A DNA stretch of 47,245 nucleotides from Bifiguratus adelaidae (taxonomy: Eukaryota > Mucoromycota > Endogonomycetes > Endogonales): assembly GCA_002261195.1 (NCBI GenBank), contig MVBO01000113.1, forward strand, positions 1 to 47,245, read 5' to 3'. Within the stretch, counting starts at the first letter, position 1; each line of letters opens with the position of its first letter. Both the position numbers and the translations under genes were made by a program. Positions 1 through 11,296 of this stretch are shown here, piece by piece. The notes below the pieces were generated by a model. It saw nothing but the letters and a program-made list of their open reading frames with translations. It had not been told where the DNA came from and made no database searches.

Positions 1-1615
1 GACAAGAGCGTGTCGTGTTGGCCACCATCCGAGAAACTATCGGGCGTGACATTAAGGATACCCATGACATAGGTCTTGCGGTTCAAATGCCACGTTTGCG
101 GTTTGGATCGCATCGATATGGGCAATACCTGATAGATCTCGGGTCTTCCTTGTTCAGAGGCAGCTTCGGCGGTTTGAAGCTGTGATAGTAGCTGAGCGCA
201 CGTCCGAAACAGTTTGGGATGTTCCAAATCTTTGGCAATGCTAGGCCGACATTATTAATCATTGGTGATCTGGGACATCGCTGATCATCACTTACTCGCA
301 CAATGGCCGAAGAACAAACTCCCGTTCCTGAATCAACTTGTGGGGGATTGTCAGCCTCTCAGAGCTGTAATCAATGCCATCGTAGAAAAGAATGTCGAGA
401 TCAATGGGTCTCGGACCGTATTCTATGAGCTTTACGCGATGCATATGAACGCACTCAATTTCTTTGAGCTTGGTAAGAAGCGTTTCCGGATCCAGCGAGG
501 TCTTGATCTAGAAGATTGCCGGTTAATGATTAGTGTAAATTGAAGGCTCCGGCTCTCACCTTGCACGCTCCGTTGAGAAATCTGTCTTGATCCGTGTAAT
601 ACATGGGAGGTGTCTCGTACAGGAAGCTTGTGTCGACAACCCGGCAAGAGCAATGCTCTTCCAATAATGCCACGGCTTGGCTGATGTTCGCAGCAGTGTC
701 GCCTAAATTGGAACCCAACGCAATGTAAACCGTATGCGTGAATTCGGCCGGTATAGGAGCCGAATGAGAGGTACCATATCGCACTTCAATTTGGCCGTTC
801 GCAATTAATTCCGCACGTTGAGTTTCCGTCATGCGCCGCAACCAGGCTCGATCTCGAGTAATCTCAACACCAGCGGTCTCAGCAAACACCAACGCGCTTG
901 GCTTCTCGATCTTGACTGTAATTTTACTGACATGGCATTTCTCCAATGCTGTGTATGCCACTGTGGTCACGAAAGCTTCTATGGTCTTGTAGGAGGCTGA
1001 TTCAACCTGCCTTGATATTGTCCGGACAATGGTCCGATAATTGTGTGTTGTGGGGACGTGATCGGCCTGCAAGTCGTCATTCCGGAATGTCGGATAGATT
1101 GTAAGATTGATGACGACGACCTGCTTCTCCTCTCGCTCCCAAGGATTCATTCCAATGATGGTCGACAGGCGCAAGTTCTTGACAAAGATGGTGTCATGAT
1201 CCCATGGAGCGGAAACCGTAGGCGTCACTGCGGATTCCAAAGATTGCAATTGCTCTCTTGTGCGCGTAATTTCGACACCGGCTGCGTCAGCGTGCAACAG
1301 TGCTTTATGCTTCTCAATACGAACAGTGGCCTTGACGGCTCCGAATTCCCCAACGACGATTTGAAGCATGCCGTGAGCCAAGGCCTCTACTGACCGAAAC
1401 GAAGAGGCTTCTGCAAACTTGGTCACTGCTTTCGTGACCAAACCATAATGAATAGATCCCGAGACGTGATCCGTCTCTCCAGCTTCCGAGATGTCAGTGT
1501 ATAGACACAAGTTGACAATCACTGGTTGCTTCTTGATGCGTTCCCAGGCATCAACACCAATAATGGTATTGACGACCAAGTTCTTGACCAGCACCTTGTC
1601 CCCATAAGCGTCCAT
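1..1615 (-). CDS. FOL1: Folic acid synthesis protein (dihydroneopterin aldolase / HPPK / dihydropteroate synthase), 5' part
   Basis: Trifunctional folate enzyme, truncated at the left window edge. Exons on the minus strand are 1615-560, 507-296 and 240-1 (continues outside). The ATG at 1615 is the first in frame. Residues 1-120 and about 145-265 are two tandem dihydroneopterin aldolase domains (NTIIGVDAWER and STIIGMNPWER are equivalent segments). From about residue 300 comes the HPPK domain, beginning YIALGSNLGD and continuing in exon 2 with GPRPIDLDILFYD, the Mg/ATP-binding region. Exon 3 enters the DHPS domain with GILNVTPDSFSDGG, the signature at the start of the TIM barrel, and then the window ends. 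This order is the usual fungal FOL1 order. The pathway makes dihydropteroate from dihydroneopterin and p-aminobenzoate and is the sulfonamide target pathway. The intron at 241-295 falls at phase 2 (Asp codon) and the one at 508-559 at phase 0. Confidence 0.95.
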
Positions 1616-1718
1616 GGCGCGCAAAAGCGAGTTGAAAAGCTTGAATTTTAACGGTTAATTGCCAAAGATGACAAGGAACCGTCTTTGCCGCTATTGTCAT
1701 TGACATGCACAATCTTCT

Positions 1719-4700
1719 TTATTTCTTGATGAGACATTCTCTGAATGGAAGCTCTTGTCTTAGAGAACCAGTGAGGATCAATTCAGAGGTGTAAGCAGGT
1801 ATTCTAGCATCTGCGAGCTTGCCACGTAAATACTCTTCTTGTGTGGAAATGACAATAAGTTGGCCATCCTTGAACAACTTCTCCAATGCTCGGTGAGATG
1901 TTTTGGCGGGTAACAACTAGGCAAAGATTGAGCTTCTTTCATGGTAACGGAGCCACACTTACCACTCCCTGAGCGGATTCGACAATGCGTTTCATAATGT
2001 CATAATCTGGACTCACGCCGGAGGTAATGTAAATCTGCTTGTCTGTCAATAGGGCACCTTCCCGACTTTTTGTCATGCTTTGGCGCAAGCTGAATTTGAA
2101 CTTTTCTTCACCCTTCTTATCCACCACTTGGTAATCGTCTTCGCTGAGGAAATGACCCGCTGAAATGCTGTCTTTGAGCCACTTCTTGGGGACAATATGA
2201 CAGCCCTTGTTGAGGCAGCAGAGGAACTTCTCGGTTCGAGCGATTTGTTCACTGATCAAATGCGTGCAGTCTGAAGCGTTTTTGGCCATTTGTGCACCCA
2301 TCCTTTGTATAGCCTACACAAGGGCATAAGTAATCGGACAACGAGGCAGATACATCATTTCAGTGCCATACCTTTTGATCTTTGCTCGTCAAATCAGACA
2401 AGGTTGTCAAGATGCGAATCTCCTGCGGAAAGGCTGACGTCGTGTCATCTCGTGAACTTGATAACGACCGTGCAACTGGCTGGTCCTCTTCCACAGCTTT
2501 CGCCGCGTTGGACGATTTTGTTTGTCTGCTAGCGGGGGTATCGCTTGGCGACGTCACCGGTGAGACAGTCTGATCCTCTTCAAAGGTTCGCCGAGGTTTG
2601 ATGGAGGATACTTGTATGGGGGATACTTGTGAAGCAATGGTAGCACTCGCAACATTTTCTTTATCGTCACTGGTGCGTCGTGGGATGGGACTAGTGGGAT
2701 GCGATGTCTTGGGTCTCTTGGGCGTCGACCGCTTCTCCTTCTCCCACGCATTGGCATCTGGCATGACCACATCATGCAATTTTCGTTCTGCTACCTCTGC
2801 CGCAGCACGTCTCGGTGTACGTATCGGAGATATTGCCGCATCACCTCTGGCTTCACTGATCGGAGTGGTGGGCATGCCACCCTTCCAGACACCGTTACTT
2901 CTCTTTGGCGGCACATGATCATCTTCTTCCAGGAGTGTTTCGGTTGCGCCATACCAAGGTTCAGTTCGCGTCAACTGCGTTTCCCCAACGTAATCTCCAA
3001 GATCAATCTTTTCTGGCCAGACTTGATACCTTGGGTTGCTGACACTGCGCAATTCCCACGTCGCAAAGCAGTCTTCGAGCCAAAAGTGATTGACGACGTT
3101 AAGGTTCCATTCTCGAGCTCGAACGAACTTTTCGCCTTCAGGACTAAATAACGTAAGTAAGACAACGGCGATAGCATAAGTAGAGATCACATACACTGCA
3201 CACACGAGGTGCGTGTTACTCGGCGTCATATGAGGGGTATAGATGCCTCCCATCAGATTGATCAACTTCTTTAGGTATTCACGCGCTTTACCCGTGTAGC
3301 TTGATATCGTGATTTGCTGAGGCCAGAATAAGTGACCAAGGCGTGGTTTCCAGCGTACTTACAAAATCTCGCATGCCCTTGATGCGTTCCTTTGGTGTGG
3401 GATAGTGAAGCAACTTCAATCGAGGACTCTCAAGCTTGCCAATGTGCAAAATGTATTGCAGCCATATCGGCGATCCAACAATTTTGCGGTCCTGCGAAGC
3501 ACGGACAAACGCATCGCCAGCACGATATTTGCAGATGAAAATGTCCACATTTTGTGACGTATACTGAGGGAGATTGGCTAGTGCTGCCTGATCAAGGAGG
3601 ATGCTCTCTGACAGATGCTTGACACTGTTGATGATCTGACCGCCTGCGTCTGTGATGGCATTTTCATAGGCTGTGCGCATCTGCCGACTCATTCTGACAT
3701 CGTCCGAGATGTAGATGCGTCGTCCCTTGAGAAATGTACGTTTAGCTGTCGGTACGTCGCTGGGTTCGATAGGTATCTGGTACAGGTGTTTAAAGTCATG
3801 ATGTTGAAAGGAGTATTGGGCTGTGGAGAATACGGATGCGTTGGTGGAGGCTGTAATGGAGCGTACCGGCGGTTTGTCGAGATGTAAGTCGTTGGGGTTA
3901 CGGGATACCTCCATTGATTCTGTCTTGGAGTTGGCATCGTCAATGTCAGGAATCGCGTACTTTTCCTGCAAGCATGGACATGTTCAGCAAGAAAGATGGA
4001 ATCGGTCATGGTATACTTGCTGGTGGTAAGAGCTTTTTTAACGCCACGCAATCTACAAGCCATTGCGGCGTGACAATGTGAGTTTGATAACCTCCACGGC
4101 TTTCGAGAATGGCATCAAACTTTTTCTGGATACAAGTCAGCGCCAGGAGATGGATACGACACTACACTTACCCCGCTAGCTTCTAAAGTGATGAGATGAG
4201 TAGTGGATTTCCGCAGCGCATGGTCATGAAAGCCGCCAAAAGCCATGAGCGCACCAGCAATCTTTTCGCGATCTTCCTTGTACAATTTCTGGACCCAACG
4301 ACAGGGAGGAATCAGCTTGCGAAAAGATAAAGAAATCTTTAGCAACATACCATTGATGAGACTGCAATAACACCGGACAAAAACTTGCTTGGGTCAGCAG
4401 AGAAGAACTTTGTCCTGTACCAATTCTCGTCAATGCAAATCGATAGGAAGCAACACTTACTCTTCCATCCTATGAACTTTGAGCGAAGCGTCCACCCACT
4501 CGGGCTAGTCAGAAGTCAGTCCATGTGCATTCTGTAGCCTCCTTTATCACTCACTGTCACCACCGCCGGCACCTTTGATTTTGATGCCGCCAACACTTGG
4601 TACTCTGGAAAGTCCAAGTCCTCTGTAATCAAATGTGTGGTCTCTTCGATATCGAAACGCGGTACAAAGGTGTTGTTGGGATCTGCTTTAGCTTCTGCCG

Positions 4701-4889
4701 GACGCCCACCGTTCTCTTCCAAGTCAGCCGTCACCTAAAGGTCAATGTCGCGTCAATACCTCAAGTCACGGATACCGTAGCGAACAAACTTGCCTTTGCA
4801 TACCGTTCAGGAGCAAGGTTGGGGTTGATGTAAAAGACAACACCTTCAAACACCGGTGTTGCCAGTGTCATGACTACATCCCCGTCCAT
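1719..4889 (-). CDS. BRC1: Multi-BRCT DNA-damage scaffold, Brc1/Rtt107/PTIP type
   Basis: Eleven exons: 4889-4794, 4734-4555, 4504-4461, 4414-4351, 4315-4172, 4125-4021, 3965-3363, 3316-3195, 3143-2372, 2313-1963 and 1916-1719, giving 892 residues. The N-terminal half carries four BRCT repeats; visible cores are PEWVDASL, TPQWLVDC, SPIWLQYI and NHFWLEDCFATW. A poorly conserved Ser/Pro/Lys-rich linker (about residues 470-670) is followed by a C-terminal BRCT pair starting at CTHLISEQIARTEKFL. Spacing (four BRCTs, linker, two BRCTs) matches Brc1 of fission yeast and Rtt107 of budding yeast, which bind phospho-H2A and Smc5/6 at stalled forks; that role is from the family. The segment QITISSYTGKAREYLKKLI opening BRCT 4 is very typical. 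Two introns (4735-4793, 3966-4020) need GC donors, and one intron is only 35 nt (4316-4350). The ATG at 4871 is a possible alternative start. Confidence 0.88.
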
Positions 4890-4975
4890 GGCACTACGCA
4901 GTCAATGCGGACGCAGTTAAACACGCAACGCGTAAGACCCAAACCCTTATTCTTTATTCTCAGAGCGTAGAGTAC

Positions 4976-5881
4976 ATGGCATTGAGAGGTGAGTTTGTTG
5001 TTTGGCTTGGTGAAGAGTAGAGAGAGGGAAACTGACGGTGAGGATTGCTAGTACTAGGTCAACGTGTTACTTTAAGGCGAGATCCGTTAGCTTGGCCGGC
5101 AACATGGTCGGCATCAGCTCGCGCCTTACATGCCTGTCCTGCCCTCTTGCAGACCGGCGCAACGTCAACACCAACCTATCACTTTGACACCTACAAGTTT
5201 GTACAAAAGTTGGAGTCCCAGGGCCACTCTAGGGAACAAGCGGAAGCCATCATGGACTCGTTAAGTGAAGTGATTGCCGAAAGGTGAGGCAATCTTGCCT
5301 TGCAGACTTTTTGGCTGACATTCTCACATGCAGCATGAACAATATCACAAAGAATATGGTAACCAAGGCAGAACAAGAAAAGGTATATTGATGGCGTAAG
5401 GTGGGGCACATATGTTATGAGTTTGCTGACTGTCTATACTTCTTGCCAGACTATCTACACATACAAGGTCGACTTTGCCCATCTCAAATCCGAAATACAG
5501 CTGCTCGAAAAGAACGACTTCACCATGATGAAGTCCGAAAACGAGCGCTTGCAAGGGGAGATCGAAAAGCTACGACAAAAGTTACGGGAAGAGATCACGC
5601 GAACTCAGGCTGGCGTTCGACTCGATCTTAATCTGGAAAAGGGACGGATACGAGATGAAGCCTCGGCGCAAGAACTCAAGATCAAAGAGACGGATACTAG
5701 AATTGAGTCTGAGATTGCAGGATTGAGGACTCAGATGGAGGCGATCAAATTCCAAATCTTGCAGTACATGGTCGGTACCATTACCGGTGCTGGCGCCTTG
5801 TTGCTAGGTAAGTGGCCAGAGAATGTAGAATTCGCTGTGCTCACTGTGCAATGCATAGCCTACATTCGTATGTTTCGGTAG
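4976..5881 (+). CDS. CCDC90/MCUR1-family mitochondrial coiled-coil protein (DUF1640)
   Basis: Five exons: 4976-4988, 5052-5283, 5334-5382, 5450-5807 and 5859-5881, giving 224 residues. The first about 45 residues are rich in Arg, Ala and Leu and lack acidic residues until RRDP, as in a mitochondrial presequence. YHFDTYKFVQKLESQGHSRE begins the DUF1640 domain. A long coiled coil with heptads follows (about 90-195), then a single C-terminal membrane segment, QYMVGTITGAGALLLAYI, and a three-residue tail. The family includes human MCUR1/CCDC90A and CCDC90B and yeast FMP32, inner-membrane proteins linked to calcium-uniporter scaffolding or cytochrome oxidase assembly. Which role applies here cannot be told from sequence. 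The start lies 86 bp from the divergently transcribed BRC1-like gene, so the two probably share a promoter region. The last exon is only 23 nt and encodes the end of the membrane segment. Confidence 0.85.
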
Positions 5882-6029
5882 ATTCGAGAAGCAAAGACCC
5901 GTTTCAGGCGCCTTTATAGATAGATACCAATCATGTCCTAGAAGACCGAGGACATTTCTATGTGAGGTTCAATTAGCCAATCTCCCTTGTAACATATTGT
6001 CTGTCTATTGGGTGAATACAGTGTACACT

Positions 6030-6775
6030 CTACAACTCCTTCACAATGGCAGGCACAACAGGAGTATCGGATAAATAGCGACCCAACCAAAGTGCGTGAT
6101 AAGTCAAACTTCCTACAATCGCTAAATTGAGAGCACTGCTCATACCGTGAAGACGAGCAAACTCCATGTTTAGCTGCTTAAGATCAGGTTTGAGCTTCTC
6201 AGGCCGAGTCTGATACGCGTCCTGACCCGTCTTGTTTTCAATCTTGTGACGATCAAATATGACTCTATTCTTGGGTCAATGACGTCCTTATGCTTACCTC
6301 AGCCGATACTTACTTAGTGGTCAAGGGTCCGACATAAGCCCAGTTAACACCATAGGCAGCAGCAGCGACCCCTAGTCCGACCAACTGCCACGAGGAACCG
6401 CCCATCCGACGAGGATCGAGGGCCAAGCCCTTCAGGCTGTCAGGACGGAGACGCGTAAACGTGAAAGTGAGCGCACTGGATAATAGTGTCCCGATCCCGA
6501 AATAGACTGGAAATACTTTGCTATCGAAGGGGTCAATCCACGATTGGGCCATACCAATATGTGGTCGTATACCTTTGCAAACTTCCAAACATGTGACGCG
6601 GAAGAGCCTTGTACTGAAGAGGGCCGCCAAAGAACCTAAGCATCTATGGTGTTATATATCTATACTTCGACGCGCAAAGCATTATCTATACCTACGTGAC
6701 CCAATAAGTCATGCCTCCAACAGCAGTAAGCATGAGAATATGCCATCCAGCAATGTTGTGTCGAACGATATCCAT
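6030..6775 (-). CDS. TMEM205-like (DUF4149) membrane protein
   Basis: Exons 6775-6696, 6635-6573, 6520-6314 and 6264-6030 give 194 residues. The N-terminal helix (about residues 8-28) leads into FFGGPLQYKALPRHMFGSLQ, a segment close to the DUF4149 signature in which a membrane helix is followed by a conserved short loop and SKVFPVYFGIGT. At least four membrane segments can be seen: near 8-28, 52-72, 95-115 and 160-178. A hydrophilic stretch, FDRHKIENKTGQ, precedes the last one. TMEM205 family members are small integral membrane proteins of the secretory pathway or plasma membrane with no settled biochemical activity, so no function is claimed. It is convergent with the CCDC90 gene (148 bp between stops) and divergent from the Zn2Cys6 regulator (136 bp between starts). 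Confidence 0.75.
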
Positions 6776-6911
6776 GACCAAGTGAGTGTGAAGAAGAGAG
6801 CGTAGAAGGTAGTGCAAGAGCCAAAGCCCCGGAGAGTTCTCAAAATGAAATCACGTGATTAGTAGTCTTAATCCCAGGGAACATACGCCAAACACTCGCT
6901 TTCACAGCAAC

Positions 6912-9482
6912 ATGAAGATTACCCGGGCATATTCAAGGCCCTTAACTCCCGAAGACATGCAAACGCCTAAGCGCATGCGTGTTACTATGGCGTGTGAACG
7001 ATGTCGGTGAGTTGCTCAATAACATCTCGGCAAACGGCAAAACTAACACGCCGACGCGCTACTCGCAGGTCCAAGAAGGTCAAATGCGACTTTGTAAGTC
7101 ATCCATAGCCCATGGCAACGTTGGTTGATAAGTAGTCCTCATATTATTTGCTAGACACACCCCGTGTGCTCGCGCTGTGCGCAGTCCAATAGCGAGTGCA
7201 GGTAGGTTCCGGCTGAGCTTGCGCAACCTATTTTACGGAATTGATGCGAACGGTGATATTTCAGCTATGATGGAACTGCTACGCAGTTGGACTATCATTT
7301 ATTCGTCAATATAAACAACAGAGTCGATATGTTGGAGGATAGGATGGACAAAGTGGAAGGCAGAGTGGATGAATTGGAAGAACATAATGCAGCAAGTACG
7401 ATCAAGAGGGAGGACACTTCATCGAGCGTCAACGATGAAACGAATAAAGAAGGTCATGAACAGACTCAGCAAGCCTCCTCATCGCCGCTGGCATGTGCAA
7501 CTCGCCGGTCCAGTCAATATAGCGACGTCTTGGACGAGCACACAAAGTGGAGTGTCTCGTTCACGCCCAAAGGCGTCAGGATTGAGACCAACATAATTTC
7601 AATAGACAAACTATACGAGATGGTATTTTCCGGCATCACTCGAATCGAAGTGCCTCCTGGCGATCATGGATCACCAACGACACCCAAACTGATGCCCTGC
7701 GATGTTCCGGTCTTGTTACGGACTAGGCAGCGACGATTTCACGCTCGCTTAATGAATTTCCCACTATACAGCTCATGGGAAGTGATGGACCAAGACAAGC
7801 CTCATCTTCGCCACGAAATGCTGGATGCTATACCACTGGGAATCCAGGATAAGATGATGCAGATCTGGCTGGATTGTTTCCCCTGTCTACAGGTACCAGA
7901 GAAGGCAAAGTGGTTCAGACAATACAAGGAGAAGCAATTGTCACCTGTACTGGTAAGTGGCTAGGCTCAAGCGCACATCAGGTCTCAATGTTGCGGTTAG
8001 ATAAACGCTATATTTGCCTGGTCCGCACGACACTCTTGCATCTACCATGGACTATTTCAGGGCATGGATCCTAATGTTGTCGGCGAAATCTTTTTTCAAG
8101 CAGCTAGAGATCAGCTCTCGGGGATGCTCTTCCGGTCTTCTCCCACAACCATTCACATCCTACAAATTCTCAGCATTTACCAGCACGGTCGTACCGGCAC
8201 CAAACAGGAAAAAGAGGATGCCTTGTCCGAATCCTATCTATGGATAGGTACCGCTCTAAGGATGTGTCTGGATCTCGGACTTCATAAGGAGCAGGAAAAT
8301 GGAACGCCCGCCGAGCAAGAATATCTGCGAAGGCTTTTCTGGAACAGCTGGTTTTTGGAAGTGCATACTTGGACGGTGTCTGACAAGGCCGTCTGTTCAG
8401 CACCGACCAAGGAAGACATCGAAGTGCGATGCATTCAGCCCCTGGATATTGAGGATGAAGATAGTCAGTGGGCTGTCGAATTTATACAGTTTCGCCACAA
8501 GATGCTATCCATTTCTTACGAAGCCAAGAAGTGTTCACGCTCGCAAAACCCCTTAATGGCGGACGTTTCTAACGTACATCAAAAGCTAAAGGAATGGTAC
8601 AATTCCTTACCGGCAGATTTGCAGTACGAGCCATTTTCAAACTCGCGAGATTTCATAGGCAGCAAGCGATATCGCGATCAAGTGTGCATCAAACTGTGTG
8701 CAGAATATCACTTCAACATGCTTCATCTCTACCGTGACTTCATACCCGAACACGGGCAACCTCCAAAGTCAACAACAGAAGTCCTTGCAAAAGAGATTTG
8801 CGCTAAAGCAGCTGCGAGTATTACAGAGCTGGGACAATTCTATTGCCGTTTGGATCAGCCATGGTGCCATTTCTCGCTCGATGTACCGATCATTGCTGCC
8901 ACTATGCATCAACATCTTTACCTCGAAAACGACCCCGATTATGCTCCACAAGCTGAACACAACTTGCGGCTGCTTCACTGGTCTCTCGTGAACTCTCCTG
9001 TTCGCAGGCACAAGGCCGTCAATGATTTTGTGAAAGAATTGGAGGACTTTATGTACCAGCACGGCATTGTGTATGAAGCCCGAGATCCTTCCGATATTCG
9101 AGGACCTGTATCCGCAAGCACTCAATCTCCCAAGAGCAGCGATCTTGACGATTACTGCTCCGAATTGACGGCTGCCGTCAGTGATTGCAAAGGCGAAATA
9201 TCTGAAATAACGCCTTCCTCTTCCTACGATATGTACGTTTCAACGTCACCTACGACAATCGGCACATCCCTTCCCGCGGTCGTCCATTCGTTTGACCCTT
9301 CGAATCTGTGCCTCCAACCAGACTTTAGACACCTGCCTTCCGACGATCTTTTTGCCTTTGACACGGAAGCTTCACCTACTCCATCGGTCTTGATGTCTCG
9401 TATGAACGATCCCCATCTGGCTGCACCCATGACAGCTTACAGCTTCCCGGAACCGGGGGGTAGCCATTGGAGCTTCATGTAG
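6912..9482 (+). CDS. Zn2Cys6 fungal transcription factor
   Basis: Exons 6912-7006, 7069-7093, 7155-7201, 7265-7952 and 8061-9482 give 758 residues. The binuclear zinc cluster is spread over exons 1-3 as C-x2-C-x6-C-x6-C-x2-C-x6-C (CERC, then KKVKC, then CSRC), with basic residues between cysteines 2 and 3. A short coiled coil follows (about 65-100: NNRVDMLEDRMDKVEGRV), the usual dimerisation element. From about residue 230 to 530 lies the helical fungal-specific transcription factor domain; QILSIYQHGR and the region around WIGTALRMCLDLGLHKE are typical of it. The C-terminal 130 residues are Ser/Thr/Pro/Asp-rich and probably form an activation region. Exon 2 is only 25 nt. Target genes are unknown. 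There are no metabolic cluster genes next to it, so a local regulatory role is not supported. Confidence 0.88.
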
Positions 9483-9672
9483 TTTATGCTAAGCTCATGG
9501 TCACTTCCTCGTAGCTTGTCTTATTGCTGTAATGTAAAGTGTAAATGGATGGATAAAGGGGTTTGATCACTGATGCAAGTCAATCATGCATTAAAGGCTC
9601 AATCATTTGATAATTCATCATGCAGCTCGAGTAACTTGCAATATTGTTCACGTCTTTCTCTTCTCTTTCCAC

Positions 9673-10090
9673 ATGAAAAAGTATTGGATTATCGCCTTAT
9701 CCACGTGTGTGCTTCCCTGCTTGGCGCAAACAGGGATGAAAGCGGAAGACGTCAATTCGGTTATCCAGACAGGCATGATGGGTAAGCTCAAAATGCATTG
9801 TCTTTCATACATTTGACTTTCTCCTTCGTAGCTCAAACGTCCTTTAGTCAAAGGTAAGCCCGCTTTATCGTGACGGGTACTGACCATGGTGTAGTTCTAT
9901 CTCGGCGTCCACGACTCTATTCCACTCGGCTGTGACTTCAAATTCAGGTGGAGCAACGCTCACACAAACATCGGCAACCAAACCTATCGGCTCCGCTTCG
10001 GCCACGACCACGCCCAGCACGGCCGCCATCCTCCAAAAGCCTCTTCTTAGCTTGCTCTCTGTGCTCATTGTGGCATTGGCGCTTTGGTAA
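9673..10090 (+). CDS. Small secreted, probably GPI-anchored Ser/Thr-rich protein
   Basis: Exons 9673-9781, 9832-9853 and 9895-10090 give 108 residues. The first 18 residues, MKKYWIIALSTCVLPCLA, are a clean signal peptide with predicted cleavage before QTGMK. The mature part (about 20-85) is short and rich in Ser, Thr and Ala (runs such as SASATTTPSTAA) and would be heavily O-glycosylated. The last 18 residues, PLLSLLSVLIVALALW, are hydrophobic and end the protein, as in a GPI-addition signal; a C-terminal membrane anchor is the alternative. Small proteins of this layout are common wall or surface proteins of fungi. No catalytic domain is present and no specific family is recognised. The middle exon of 22 nt is a micro-exon. 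Confidence 0.7.
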
Positions 10091-10163
10091 CATGAGTTTT
10101 GTTGAATCTAAAATACACATGTCATGGCAGAAACACTAATGGTACAAGAAATGTTGCATTTGT

Positions 10164-11161
10164 TCAAGCATACCGAGTAAATGTACCCATGGTCATCCAC
10201 GTTCCCTTTTGATCCTTGTTTGTGTTGTAAATACTCTTGATGGCGCTCGACATTTCTTTGGAAGCTCCAGTGCCTCTTTTCTTTTCGGCAATTTCTTTGG
10301 CAACCTTGTCAATGACCATAGAGGAGGGAGAGGATGACCGGATATCATCGGAATATGCGTGTACAGGTATGGGTGTAGGTTTTTTGGCGACCGGTGCTCG
10401 AATATCATCGACTGGCGAAGCTTTGCGCTTGTTTGAATCGACAGCGTCGGCAATCTTGTCGCCATATGCAGAGACCGTCTTGCTGTTCTTTTTCGATTTC
10501 TTGAGCATCCTCTTCTCCAACTCTGCTGCCTTTTTCTCGATCATGGCCGCCTTCATCTTGGCGATTTCTTCTGGTTTCGTGGGATTGATGGTCATGAGAT
10601 CGGAGGGCTCATAGGGTTTACCGCACACGCTGCAATCTGTGTTGGGCACCTCCTTCAACGCGGACTCGGCATAGACGCAACCACACTTTTGCAGATAGAC
10701 AAATCGATGTCGTCCATTCATTTCTCGTTGTGACAGTGGACAAACAAACTGACTGGTCATGCTGTGTTCGATCGTCGCAATACTGGCATCATTGACGGCT
10801 TTTGGGTCGTAGGTGGGATTGGGAGTGAGGTTGAGGGTCTTTACGTCCTTGATAGACGTAATATGAGAACAAATGACATCGCCGTCTCCATAGGACGAGC
10901 GATCCAACAGGAATTCGAGAATGGCGTCTCGGTTGTAGAGTTTTCCAAGTGCACAAGACACCACCGGTACTTGAAGTGGACGCTAAGAAGAGAGACGAAT
11001 GTGAGAAGCGACCGTTTGCCACATCTCAAATGACTTACCTTGGAAAGCGCACAATAGAACCAAGCAGCAATCTGTTGGATACTCTGATCAGCCTTCTTCT
11101 CCTTTTGCTTTTCCTTTACAAGCTCATTTCTCTTTGGTATTGAGCCTCCGTCGTTTCCCAT
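10164..11161 (-). CDS. RTF2: Replication termination factor 2 (Rtf2 RING-type protein)
   Basis: Two exons, 11161-11039 and 10982-10164, give 313 residues. It starts MGNDGGSIPKRNELV, the usual Rtf2 N-terminus. A first Rtf2 RING-like block contains ALGKLYNRDAILEFLLDR. A second, degenerate RING/U-box-like block follows: CPLSQREMNG, then KCGCVYAESALKE, then CSVCGKPYEPSDLMTINP, with fewer zinc ligands than a canonical RING. A lysine-rich helix (about 175-205) and a low-complexity linker lead to the conserved C-terminal end MTMGTFTRYA. In fission yeast Rtf2 acts at site-specific fork barriers and affects splicing; in mammals it is removed from stalled forks by DDI1/2. Those roles are from the family. 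The only intron (10983-11038) is at phase 0. Confidence 0.93.
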
Positions 11162-11296
11162 GGCGTGATAAGACAGGAATGAAAGAAGTGCGCTGGTCGC
11201 TAAACAAGTTGAAGGTCAAGTTCACGTGACATTGTGCACGTGATTCTCCACAAATGGAACTTAAATGATGGTCTGACTTTGAAACTCCTTTGCCTT

